From assembly GCA_017484085.1 (NCBI GenBank), contig JAFUTW010000039.1, positions 1 to 51,678 on the forward strand: DNA of 51,678 nt. The letters are read 5' to 3'. How positions within the stretch are numbered: position 1 is the first letter of the stretch; the number at the start of each line of letters is the position of its first letter. A program made the position numbers and the translations under genes. The notes below the pieces were generated by a model. The model saw only the letters and a list, made by a program, of their open reading frames with translations. It had not been told where the DNA came from and ran no database searches. Shown in pieces: positions 8,241 through 16,022 of this stretch. The stretch comes from Clostridia bacterium (GTDB taxonomy: Bacteria > Bacillota > Clostridia > Christensenellales > Aristaeellaceae).

Positions 8241-9212
8241 ATGAGCGAGAAGAACAACCAGAAGAAATTTGACTTCGCCACCTACTGGCAGCGCTTCGGT
8301 ACGATCAGCATCCTGCTGCTGCTCCTCGTCGTGCTTGCGATCGCGAAGCCCACGAGCGTTTTCTCCGCGAACTCCATCCCGCAGATCCTGCGGCAGTCGG
8401 CGGTTAACATCCTGCTGGCGCTGGGCGAGTTCTTCGCCATCCTGCTGGGCTATATCGACCTGTCCATCTCCGCGGCCTGCGGCCTCACGGGCATGGTGGC
8501 CGCCCTGCTGATGCGCGCGGGTTCCCCCTGGGTGCTGGCCTGCATCCTGGGCGTGCTCTGCGGCACGCTGATCGGCGCGGTCAACGGCTTCCTCATCAAC
8601 CGCACCGGCCTGCATCCCTTCATCATCACCCTCGGCATGCAGACGATCTACTTCGGCCTCATGCTGGTCATCTCCAACTCCTCTTCCGTGTACGGCTTCC
8701 CGGCAGGGTTCTCCGGATTCATGAACGCTACGGTCGGCGGCATCCTGCCGGTCGGCGCCATCATCGCCCTGATCGCCGCCTGCATCCTGTGGTTCTTCAC
8801 CACCAAGACGAAGGCCGGCCGCAACCTGTACGCCCTGGGCGGCAACCGTGAGGCGGCCTGGTACTCCGGCATCAACGTCCACCGCCATCAGATGCTCGTC
8901 TACATGATCTCCGGCACCTGCGCCGGCCTCGCCGGCATCGTGCTGACCGGCCGCCTCAACGCGGCTGCGCCTACGGCGGGCACGGGCTATGAAACCTACG
9001 CCATCGCGGCGACCATCATCGGCGGCACGAGCTTCTTCGGCGGCGTGGGCAAGATCCCCGGCGTCGTGGCCGGCGGCCTCATCATCGGCATCATCAACTA
9101 CGGCATGACCGTCCTCATGATCGACGCTTCCATGCAGAAGGTCGTCATGGGCGCGCTGATCATCATCGCCGTCACGCTCGACCACTTCGTCTCCAAGTCC
9201 TCCAAGAAGTAA
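8241..9212 (+). CDS. alsC: D-allose ABC importer, permease AlsC
   Basis: 323 residues of the RbsC/XylH/AlsC permease family, with about ten hydrophobic helices and the family motifs GYIDLS near residue 72 and NREAAWYSGIN near 207. It forms the membrane channel with AlsA. The gene starts 16 bases after alsA with GAAGGAGG upstream. Specificity for allose is inferred from the operon. Confidence 0.88.
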   Translation: MSEKNNQKKFDFATYWQRFGTISILLLLLVVLAIAKPTSVFSANSIPQILRQSAVNILLALGEFFAILLGYIDLSISAACGLTGMVAALLMRAGSPWVLACILGVLCGTLIGAVNGFLINRTGLHPFIITLGMQTIYFGLMLVISNSSSVYGFPAGFSGFMNATVGGILPVGAIIALIAACILWFFTTKTKAGRNLYALGGNREAAWYSGINVHRHQMLVYMISGTCAGLAGIVLTGRLNAAAPTAGTGYETYAIAATIIGGTSFFGGVGKIPGVVAGGLIIGIINYGMTVLMIDASMQKVVMGALIIIAVTLDHFVSKSSKK

Positions 9213-9234
9213 GAGACAGAGGCGCGAAGGCAAA

Positions 9235-9250
9235 GCGGCGCATGCGCCGC
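9235..9250. other. Intercistronic hairpin between alsC and alsE
   Basis: GCGGCGCATGCGCCGC is a perfect 16-base palindrome with no U-run. It may set relative expression through RNA processing or stability. Confidence 0.5.
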
Positions 9251-9272
9251 AAAGAACAAGGGGGCAATGCTT

Positions 9273-9980
9273 ATGAAACGGTATTTCAACCCTTCGCTGA
9301 TGTGCATGGATTTCCTGGATATCCGCCATCAGATCGAAGTGCTCAACAGCCGTGTGGATTTCTACCACTTTGACATGATGGACGGGCACTATGTGCCCAA
9401 CATCACCCTCTCGCCGGATCTGGCGAAGGCGGTGGCCAGGGTCTCCGACCTGCCGCTGGACTTCCACCTGATGGTGACCGATCCGCAGATGTTCATCGAG
9501 CCCTGCCGCAAGGCGGTGGAGCCCCTGACGCAGCGCGGTATCCGGAGCTTCTACAGCCCCCATGCCGAGGTCATCAACGGCAAGGCTTTCCGCATCATCG
9601 ATGAAATCGTGAAGGCGGGCTTCCGGCCCGGCGTTGCCATCAACCCGGAAACGCCGCTCATGGCGATCGAGGCGTATCTGCACCGTCTGGACAAGGTCAC
9701 CTTTATGAGCGTGGACCCCGGCTTTGCGGGGCAGCCCTTCATCCCGGAGATGCTGGACAAGGTGCGCCAGGCGAAGGCGCTGAAGGAAAGCGACCCGGAG
9801 AAGTATCACTTCATCATCGAGATCGACGGCTCCTGCAACAAGAAGACCTACGGCCTGCTGGCCGAGGCGGGGATCGAGTCCTTTATCGTGGGCACCTCCG
9901 GGCTGTTCAACAACGACCCGGACCTGGAGAAGGCCTACGACATCATGATGAGTGACTTTAACCGGGCGGTGAGTGCATGA
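9273..9980 (+). CDS. alsE: D-allulose-6-phosphate 3-epimerase AlsE
   Basis: 235 residues, TIM barrel of the ribulose-phosphate 3-epimerase family. It resembles E. coli AlsE more than Rpe: N-P-S-L-M-C-M-D near the start, then PETPL.A, SVDPGFAGQPFIPEMLDK, EIDGSCN and FIVGTSGLFN. Metal and catalytic residues are visible as HFDMMDGH (residues 32-39) and the Asp of EIDGSCN. It interconverts D-allulose 6-phosphate and fructose 6-phosphate. I choose the ATG at 9273, because AAGGGGGC is correctly spaced from it and too close to the ATG at 9267. Its stop overlaps the alsK start (ATGA). Confidence 0.9.
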   Translation: MKRYFNPSLMCMDFLDIRHQIEVLNSRVDFYHFDMMDGHYVPNITLSPDLAKAVARVSDLPLDFHLMVTDPQMFIEPCRKAVEPLTQRGIRSFYSPHAEVINGKAFRIIDEIVKAGFRPGVAINPETPLMAIEAYLHRLDKVTFMSVDPGFAGQPFIPEMLDKVRQAKALKESDPEKYHFIIEIDGSCNKKTYGLLAEAGIESFIVGTSGLFNNDPDLEKAYDIMMSDFNRAVSA

Positions 9981-10912
9981 GCGCCGAACGCGTGATCCTG
10001 GGCATCGACATCGGCGGGACGAACCTGCGCATGGGTTTCGTCGATGAGGCATACAACCTGAACTGCTTTGAGCGTTTCCCGACGGCTGCGACGCTGGGCG
10101 GGGACGATCCGCTCGACTGCCTGGCTGCAGAGATCCGCGGCTACTGTGCGCGCTGCGGGTATGCGGGCGCCATTTCGGCGATCGCGCTGGGCGTTCCCTC
10201 CGTGGTGCACAAAAACCACAGCTACGTGTACTCCACGCCGAACATCCCGGGGCTGGACGCCGTGGATCTCGGGCGGGAGCTGGAGCGCCGGCTGGACATT
10301 CCCGTCTACGTGGACAGGGACGTCAACTTCATCCTGGCGCATGACATCCGCAAGTATGACCTTGATCCGGATGGCTCCCGCACCATCCTGGGCTGCTATC
10401 TGGGCACGGGCTTCGGCAACTCCCTCTACATCAATGGCCGCATCCACGTAGGCAGTCACGGCGTGGCCGGAGAGCTGGGACACATCCCGCTGCGGGGCGT
10501 GAGCGACCGCTGCACCTGCGGGCAGGAGGGCTGCGTGGAGACGCGCGTCAGCGGACGCTATCTGCGCCAGCTGACGGAGAAGGCCTTCCCGGGCTGCTTC
10601 ATCGGCGACGTGTTCCGCGAGCACGGGGATTCCGAAGAGATCGCGCAGTTCATCCGCGATACGGCGATCCCGATCGCCACGGAGGTCACGCTGCTCGATC
10701 CGGACTGCATCATCCTCGGCAGCGGCGTCTTTGCCATGAACGGCTTTCCGATGGAGAGGCTGATGGATGAGGTGCGCAGACGCGCCCGGCATCCGCTCCC
10801 CGCGGAGGACCTGCACTTTATCATCGCGGAGGACAGCCAGACAGCCGGCGTGCTGGGCGGCGCCGTCACCGTGATGCCCTATGTCCGCATGGGCATTCCC
10901 TTCCGTTCCTGA
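9977..10912 (+). CDS. alsK: D-allose kinase AlsK (ROK family)
   Basis: 311 residues. The phosphate-binding motif GIDIGGTN is near the N-terminus, GVAGELGHIPL holds the catalytic region, and the ROK zinc motif C-T-C-G-Q-E-G-C follows. HGVAGELGHIPL and RPLP/HPLP near the C-terminus match E. coli AlsK closely. It phosphorylates D-allose to D-allose 6-phosphate. It overlaps alsE by 4 bases, which suggests coupled translation. The isomerase giving allulose 6-phosphate (RpiB/AlsI) is absent from the window. Confidence 0.88.
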   Translation: MSAERVILGIDIGGTNLRMGFVDEAYNLNCFERFPTAATLGGDDPLDCLAAEIRGYCARCGYAGAISAIALGVPSVVHKNHSYVYSTPNIPGLDAVDLGRELERRLDIPVYVDRDVNFILAHDIRKYDLDPDGSRTILGCYLGTGFGNSLYINGRIHVGSHGVAGELGHIPLRGVSDRCTCGQEGCVETRVSGRYLRQLTEKAFPGCFIGDVFREHGDSEEIAQFIRDTAIPIATEVTLLDPDCIILGSGVFAMNGFPMERLMDEVRRRARHPLPAEDLHFIIAEDSQTAGVLGGAVTVMPYVRMGIPFRS

Positions 10913-10957
10913 CCGCGAAAGCGGCTCGAAAATAAAAAACAAATGGAGGAAACCACA

Positions 10958-11908
10958 ATGAAAAAGCTGCTTACCCTGGCTCTGGCCCTGTGCCTGCTGC
11001 TGAGCGTCGCTTCCTTCGGCATGGCGGAAAAGTACGCTGTCATCCTGAAGACGACCAACTCCGACTTCTGGCGCACCATGTATGACGGCACTGCCGCCTA
11101 TGCCAAGGAGAACAACATCGAAGTCGACATGTTCGCTGCTCAGAGCGACATCGACTATGAAGGCCAGCTGGCCATCCTGGAGAACTGCATCAACTCCGGC
11201 GAGTATGCGGGCATCGCGATCGCGCCCTGCAACGGCGTCAACCTGATCGCCGGCGTCAAGAAGGCCAACGAAGCGGGCATCACCATCTGGAACATCGACG
11301 AGAAGTTCGACGCTGCCGAGATGGCCAACCAGGGCGCCGTGTGCGTCGGCTTCGACTCCTCTGATAACGTGCAGATCGGCCACATGGGCGGCGAATACCT
11401 CGCGAGCCTGCTCGAGAGCGGCGCGCAGGTCGGCGTCATCGAGGGCCTGGCGGGCAACCAGTCCTCTGAAGACCGCGCCAGCGGCGCGAAGGCTGCCTTC
11501 AACGAGGCGGGCATGAACATCGTCGCCGCGAAGTCCTGCGACTGGGACCGCCAGACCGCTATGGACACCGCGATGACCTGGATCCAGCAGTTCCCGGAGC
11601 TCAAGGCCATCTATTGCTGCAACGACGGCATGGCCATGGGCGCCATCCAGGCTGTTATCGTCGCCGGCAAGGTTGGGCAGATCTACGTCTGCGGCACCGA
11701 CGGTGACGGCGACGCCATCCAGTCTGTTGCCAACGGCGAGCTGACCGGCACTGTCGCTCAGGACTCCGCCAACATCGGCATCACCGGCCTCAAGGGCGTG
11801 ATGGCTGCCGTTGCTGATCCGGCTTCCTATCCGGCGAGCGCCGAGCCCGAGAAGACCCCTGTTGCGGCTATCCTGGTTACCGCCGAGAACGCGGCTTCCA
11901 TGCTGTAA
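10958..11908 (+). CDS. alsB: D-allose-binding protein AlsB
   Basis: 316 residues, type I periplasmic-binding fold. YAVILKT..DFW near the mature N-terminus, GVIEG.AGN, SCDWDR, AIYCCNDGMAMG and GTDGDGDA follow E. coli AlsB closely. It captures the sugar for AlsA/AlsC. A Sec signal peptide ends at about residue 23 (Phe-Gly-Met-Ala), but no lipobox cysteine is present, unusual for a binding protein in a single-membrane bacterium. The start at 10958 follows GGAGGA; a small GAAA-loop hairpin (10913-10924) precedes it. Being last in the operon differs from the E. coli order. Confidence 0.9.
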   Translation: MKKLLTLALALCLLLSVASFGMAEKYAVILKTTNSDFWRTMYDGTAAYAKENNIEVDMFAAQSDIDYEGQLAILENCINSGEYAGIAIAPCNGVNLIAGVKKANEAGITIWNIDEKFDAAEMANQGAVCVGFDSSDNVQIGHMGGEYLASLLESGAQVGVIEGLAGNQSSEDRASGAKAAFNEAGMNIVAAKSCDWDRQTAMDTAMTWIQQFPELKAIYCCNDGMAMGAIQAVIVAGKVGQIYVCGTDGDGDAIQSVANGELTGTVAQDSANIGITGLKGVMAAVADPASYPASAEPEKTPVAAILVTAENAASML

Positions 11909-11915
11909 GAACGGG

Positions 11916-11951
11916 TTGACACAAAGTGATTCATTCGGTATTCTGAATGAA
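11916..11951 (+). promoter_or_regulatory. Promoter of the allose regulator gene with inverted repeat
   Basis: TTGACA (11916-11921), 17 bases, TATTCT (11939-11944). TTCATTC (11930-11936) and GAATGAA (11945-11951) form an inverted repeat across the -10 box, a likely operator. Confidence 0.7.
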
Positions 11952-11955
11952 GCGA

Positions 11956-11990
11956 GGGGAGCCGCATCCTTTGCGGCTCCCCGATTTTAT
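11956..11990 (+). terminator. Terminator after alsB, or leader attenuator of the regulator
   Basis: An 11-bp perfect stem (11956-11966 with 11972-11982) with a TCCTT loop, followed by GATTTTATTT. It ends the als operon. It also falls at the very start of any transcript from the promoter at 11916, so that RNA would have to read through it. Confidence 0.8.
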
Positions 11991-12006
11991 TTCGGAGGGA
12001 AAGACG

Positions 12007-13008
12007 ATGAAAGACCGGCAGAGCGTCTCCATCAAGACGGTTTCGGAAAAACTGGGGGTTTCCACCGCTACGGTGTCGCGCGTCATCAACGGGACCGCCT
12101 CTGTCTCGCCGGAAATGCGGGAGCGCGTGCTGGAAGCGGTGCGGGAGCTTGGCTATGTGCCCAACGCCATGGCCAGAGGGCTGCGCACCAACTCGCTGCC
12201 GCTCGTCGGCATCATCGTTCCGGACATCATCAACGAGTTTTTCTCCCGCATCGTTCTGCACGTGCAGCTGGCCCTGGCGCAGCGCGGGTATTCGGTGTTC
12301 ATCTGCAACACGGATGAGAGCCACGACCTGGAGCAGATGTACCTCTCCTCGCTGCAGACCCTGCAGATCCGCGGGCTCATCTGCATCTCCGGATATGATA
12401 TGGAGAATGAAAGCTGGCCGAACGTGCCCACCGTGTACATCGACAGGAACCCGGCCCTGCGCGTTTCCGATTCCACGAGCATCGAATCCGACAATGAAAG
12501 CGGCGGTTACCAGGCGGCGCAGGAGGTGCTGCGGCGCGGGTGCAGGCGCGTCGCCCTGCTGACAGACGACCGGCGGCTTTCAACGGCCGTCTCCCGTGAG
12601 ACGGGATACCGCAAGGCGCTGCAAAACGCAGGCATTGCGGTGGACGAGTCCCTCATCCTCACGGTGAGCCGGGTAGATGAGAAGAACGCCTACGACGCGG
12701 TCTCCTACGCGCTGCAGTCCGGAAAGCAGTTCGACGCGCTGGTCTGCTGCACGGACTGGCTGGCGCTGGGCGCTCTTCGGGCACTGAAAAATGCCCACCT
12801 CAGCGTGCCGGACGACGTCAAGGTGGTCGGCTATGACGACATCAGCATCGCGGCTTACTCGGCGCTGCCCATCACGACGATCCGGCAGGACGTGGATGAG
12901 ATGGGCCGGCTGGCGGTGGACGAGCTGGTACGGATGATGGAAGGGCTACCCTGCCGGCGCAAGAACTGGATCGTTCCCGTGAGCCTCGTGCGCAGGGAAA
13001 CGACGTAA
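12007..13008 (+). CDS. LacI-family transcriptional regulator, probably of the allose operon
   Basis: 333 residues. The N-terminal helix-turn-helix (VSEKLGVSTATVSRVINGT, residues 12-30) is followed by the hinge and a sugar-binding domain with GYDD in the C-terminal part. The start at 12007 has GGAGGGAAAG upstream. It lies directly after alsB. The palindromes at 6403 and 6642 are plausible targets. E. coli uses the RpiR-type AlsR, so control here would differ. It might instead regulate a gene elsewhere. Confidence 0.85.
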   Translation: MKDRQSVSIKTVSEKLGVSTATVSRVINGTASVSPEMRERVLEAVRELGYVPNAMARGLRTNSLPLVGIIVPDIINEFFSRIVLHVQLALAQRGYSVFICNTDESHDLEQMYLSSLQTLQIRGLICISGYDMENESWPNVPTVYIDRNPALRVSDSTSIESDNESGGYQAAQEVLRRGCRRVALLTDDRRLSTAVSRETGYRKALQNAGIAVDESLILTVSRVDEKNAYDAVSYALQSGKQFDALVCCTDWLALGALRALKNAHLSVPDDVKVVGYDDISIAAYSALPITTIRQDVDEMGRLAVDELVRMMEGLPCRRKNWIVPVSLVRRETT

Positions 13009-13052
13009 AAACGGAACAGCAAACAAAGCTTCAAACTGCGGAGGCGTTTCAG

Positions 13053-13691
13053 ATGGCAAAGATCGATCCCGGCCGGTGGGAGCGGAAAGAGGCTTACGCG
13101 TTCTTTTCCGGGATCTCGAATCCGTTCTATATGGTCACATTCCAGACGGACGTCACGCCGCTTTGGCGGTATACCAGGTCGCACGGCCTCTCCTTCTACA
13201 AGGGGATGATCTGGGCATGCACGCAGGCCATCAACGCCGTGGAAGCCTTCCGCATCGCCATTAGGGATGGGGAGCCGGTGCTGCTCTGCCGCCGCGACCC
13301 CAGCTTTACGGATTTAAAACCCGGGCATGAGCAGTTCCAGATCGTGACCCTGCAGCACTCGGAGGAGATCGGGCACTTTTGCGAGGAAGCCGACCGGGCA
13401 AGCAGGGCACAGGAGACGTTCATCGACCCTGCCAAGGAATCCGACGCGCTCATCTACTATTCCTGCCTGCCGTGGATCGAGCTGACGGCGCTGACCAACG
13501 AGCGCGATCTGTCCGCTCCGGGGGCGCGGGACGACAGCATCCCGCGCATCGCGTGGGGGAAGGCTATGGAAGAAAACGGCCGCATGAAACTCGGCCTTTC
13601 CATGGAGGTCAACCACCGGCTGATCGACGGCATCCACATCGGGCGGTTTGTGGAGCAGCTGGAAAAGCAAATGAAGGATCTTGAAATCTGA
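13053..13691 (+). CDS. Chloramphenicol-acetyltransferase-like acyltransferase
   Basis: 212 residues matching the trimeric CAT family in length and in its parts: the W-x-R-x-x-x-Y/F-x-F start, FSGISNPFYMVTFQTDVT, and the C-terminal active-site motif, here NHRLIDGIH. Catalytic His is kept, while the usual preceding His is Asn. The family acetylates chloramphenicol, but many chromosomal members have unknown substrates and give no resistance. It precedes a TetR gene (17-base gap), so the two may form a regulated pair. Confidence 0.75.
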   Translation: MAKIDPGRWERKEAYAFFSGISNPFYMVTFQTDVTPLWRYTRSHGLSFYKGMIWACTQAINAVEAFRIAIRDGEPVLLCRRDPSFTDLKPGHEQFQIVTLQHSEEIGHFCEEADRASRAQETFIDPAKESDALIYYSCLPWIELTALTNERDLSAPGARDDSIPRIAWGKAMEENGRMKLGLSMEVNHRLIDGIHIGRFVEQLEKQMKDLEI

Positions 13692-13708
13692 ACCGGTGAG
13701 TGAACATC

Positions 13709-14245
13709 ATGGATGCAAAGGACGCAATCAAAGCGCAATTCCTGTCGGAATACATGAAGCGGGATTTTTCCCAGATCAGCGTAAAAGGGCTGTGTGCCGC
13801 TGCGCCGGTGGCGAGAACGACTTTTTATGCCTATTTCAGCAACACCGATGACGTCCGTGCCCTGATCGAAGACGAAATCATCAGCGGTCTGGAAGCGGTT
13901 ACGGCCTCTGCCTCCAACGGAAGCCTGCCGGATATGCGGTTCGACCTTTTTATGGATGCGGTTGAGGCTTACATAAAGGAAAACTGGACAGCCATTCATG
14001 CCTTCCTGGTCGTCCAGCCGAACCTGCGCTTTATCCGAAAATGGAAGGACAACATCATCCTGCACTTTGGTGAGCGGTATCCCGATAAAAAGCGGACGCC
14101 CCACTTTGAGGCAGTCGCCGAAGTGATGGCTTCCAGCATGATCAGCGCCTATACCTTCTGGATGGAGCATCCGGAGCAGGTGAGCACACGGGAGATCAAA
14201 CCCATGATTCATCAGGTGCTGGATACACTGGTCAAAGTCCTGTAA
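13709..14245 (+). CDS. TetR-like transcriptional regulator
   Basis: 178 residues. An N-terminal helix-turn-helix with ISVKGLCAAAPVARTTFYAYFSNTDDV (about residues 22-48) has the TetR TTFYxYF signature. The C-terminal ligand domain is not recognisable further. I take the ATG at 13709 because GGTGAG (13695-13700) is well placed for it; the GTG at 13700 has no such site. It may control the CAT-like gene before it or the lactonase gene after it. Confidence 0.78.
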   Translation: MDAKDAIKAQFLSEYMKRDFSQISVKGLCAAAPVARTTFYAYFSNTDDVRALIEDEIISGLEAVTASASNGSLPDMRFDLFMDAVEAYIKENWTAIHAFLVVQPNLRFIRKWKDNIILHFGERYPDKKRTPHFEAVAEVMASSMISAYTFWMEHPEQVSTREIKPMIHQVLDTLVKVL

Positions 14246-14296
14246 GACCGGACACTTTTCGCGTTTTTGTAGTGTTCAGCTTCATTTTTACCCTCC

Positions 14297-14302
14297 TATA
14301 AT
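14297..14302 (+). promoter_or_regulatory. Probable -10 box of the lactonase-like gene
   Basis: A perfect TATAAT 47 bases upstream of the start codon. The -35 (TGTTCA, 14273-14278, 18-base spacer) is weak, which fits an activated or regulated promoter. Confidence 0.5.
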
Positions 14303-14348
14303 GGAAGCAACGGCGGAAGGCCGCATGCTGACAACAGGAGGTTTTTTC

Positions 14349-15197
14349 ATGTCTGATATCAGGATCCATGTATTTCACACGGGTGAGGTTTGCGTTGCAC
14401 CGGATCTGCCATTCGGCGGCGATCACAGCAATGCGATCAAGGCGTCCGGCGTATTCGGAAAGAAGGAAGACCGGCTCTGGCTGCCCGTATCCGCTTACCT
14501 GATCGAATGTCCCCGGGGCAAATTTCTGGTGGATACCGGCTGGGCGCGGGATATGAGCCCCGAAGGCGAATTTGACAAGAAGGCCCAGATCAAATCCCTG
14601 GGCTCCGTGATGCTGTATGAAGTGAATCAGGGCCGCATCGGTCTTGGCCAGTGCATCGATGAGCAGCTGCTGAAGATGGGCATCCGTGATTCCGACATCG
14701 ATGCCGTTCTGCTGACCCATCTGGATTGCGACCACGCCAACGGACTCAAGCAGGTAAAGAACGCCAAGAAATTCCTGGTTGCTGCCGATGAAGTGAAGTT
14801 TGCAGGCAGGATCACCAACAGGGTGCGCTATTATAAAAACTGGTGGAAGGATATCCCCCTGACGGAGTTTGACTGGAACGACAGCCAGGGCCCCGCGGGC
14901 AAGAGCTATGATCTGCTGGGCGACGGCTCCATCGAGCTCATCAATATCCCCGGGCATGCCGACGGTCTGTTTGCCGTGAAGGTGAAAAACGAGGAGGGCA
15001 AGTTCGTGCTGCTTTTCTCCGATGGCGGCTATGCGCGCAAGAGCTGGGAGGAGATGATCACCTCCGGTATCGCGGCAGACAAGGAGCAGCAGAAAAAGTC
15101 CCTGGCCTGGATCCATGAGCAGAGCCTGGACGAAAACTGCGTGGAATCCCTGGCAAACCACGATCCGGACATTCAGCCCCATGTGATCGAACTGTAA
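14349..15197 (+). CDS. Metallo-beta-lactamase-fold hydrolase, N-acyl-homoserine lactonase-like
   Basis: 282 residues. The metal motif is THLDCDHANG (residues 123-132; His124, Asp126, Asp128, His129), in which the second His of the usual H-x-H-x-D-H is Asp. Further ligand candidates are IPGHADG and FSDGGYA. Overall layout is that of AiiA/AttM-type lactonases, but the substrate cannot be told from sequence. Start at 14349 after AGGAGG. The SDR gene starts 2 bases after its stop, so the two act together. Confidence 0.75.
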   Translation: MSDIRIHVFHTGEVCVAPDLPFGGDHSNAIKASGVFGKKEDRLWLPVSAYLIECPRGKFLVDTGWARDMSPEGEFDKKAQIKSLGSVMLYEVNQGRIGLGQCIDEQLLKMGIRDSDIDAVLLTHLDCDHANGLKQVKNAKKFLVAADEVKFAGRITNRVRYYKNWWKDIPLTEFDWNDSQGPAGKSYDLLGDGSIELINIPGHADGLFAVKVKNEEGKFVLLFSDGGYARKSWEEMITSGIAADKEQQKKSLAWIHEQSLDENCVESLANHDPDIQPHVIEL

Positions 15198-15199
15198 GT

Positions 15200-15979
15200 A
15201 TGAGGAGAAAAAGAAAAGCTGCCCTGATTACCGGCGCATCCGGCGGCCTGGGATTGGAATTCGCCAGGCTGCTGGCCCGGAAGAAATATGATCTGGTGGT
15301 TGTTGCGCGGAATGAGGGCAAGCTGCTTCAGCTGAAAAATGAACTGGAGCCGAAGGGGATCACCGTTCACGTTTGCGCATGCGATCTCTCTCGGCCGGAT
15401 GCTGCGCTGGATGTGTTCAACTTTACGCTGGAACACGGCCTTGAAATCGACGTGCTGATCAACAATGCCGGCTTCGGAGACAGCGGCGCATTTGCCGATT
15501 CGGACTGGAAAAAGCAGTATGAGATGGTACAGGTCAACATAACAGCCCTGATGCAGCTGACGCACTGCTTTCTGCCGCAGATGATAAGCCGCGGCAGCGG
15601 AAAGATCCTGAATCTCTCTTCTGTTGCCGCTTTCTGTGCAGGGCCCGGCATGTCGGTATACTATGCTTCCAAGGCTTTTGTCCGCAGCTTTTCCGAGGCT
15701 GTCGCAGAAGAGGTCAAAGGCACGGGGGTCAGCGTTACAGCCCTGTGTCCCGGCCCGACGGCCACCGGTTTCGAGGCAGCGGCGGCTATGGGGAAGGATT
15801 CCAGAATGTTCCGAAAGGCAGCCCTGGCGGAAGACGTGGCAAAAGCAGGCCTCAGGGCCATGCAGAAGAATCAGGCGCTTTGCTATCAGGGAGCTTTCAC
15901 CAAAGCGATGGGTTTCCTGTGCAGGCTTGCCCCGAGAGCGCTCACGCGCAAATACGCCAAAAAGATGAATGCCGTCTGA
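15200..15979 (+). CDS. Short-chain dehydrogenase/reductase
   Basis: 259 residues of the classical SDR family: TGASGGLG cofactor motif near residue 11, N-N-A-G at about 90, and catalytic Ser (LNLSS) and YYASK. The family reduces or oxidises alcohols and ketones with NAD(P)H. It resembles the DltE/YqjQ-like subgroup often called 'SDR family oxidoreductase'. Substrate unknown; co-transcribed with the lactonase-like gene. Confidence 0.85.
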   Translation: MRRKRKAALITGASGGLGLEFARLLARKKYDLVVVARNEGKLLQLKNELEPKGITVHVCACDLSRPDAALDVFNFTLEHGLEIDVLINNAGFGDSGAFADSDWKKQYEMVQVNITALMQLTHCFLPQMISRGSGKILNLSSVAAFCAGPGMSVYYASKAFVRSFSEAVAEEVKGTGVSVTALCPGPTATGFEAAAAMGKDSRMFRKAALAEDVAKAGLRAMQKNQALCYQGAFTKAMGFLCRLAPRALTRKYAKKMNAV

Positions 15980-15995
15980 ATACCGGCAGCATGTC

Positions 15996-16022
15996 GCCGC
16001 CCAATCGGGCGGCACTTTTATT
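15996..16022 (+). terminator. Terminator between convergent SDR and MATE genes
   Basis: GCCGCCC (15996-16002) pairs with GGGCGGC (16007-16013), loop AATC, then ACTTTTATT. Confidence 0.75.

Noticed and set aside
8211-11383. Long minus-strand open frames across the allose operon
   Set aside because: Shadow frames of GC-rich coding DNA. The plus strand encodes five recognisable proteins in tight order.
13053-13691. Chloramphenicol resistance gene (cat)
   Set aside because: Family membership is clear but one active-site His is Asn and the context is not that of a resistance cassette, so I name only the family.
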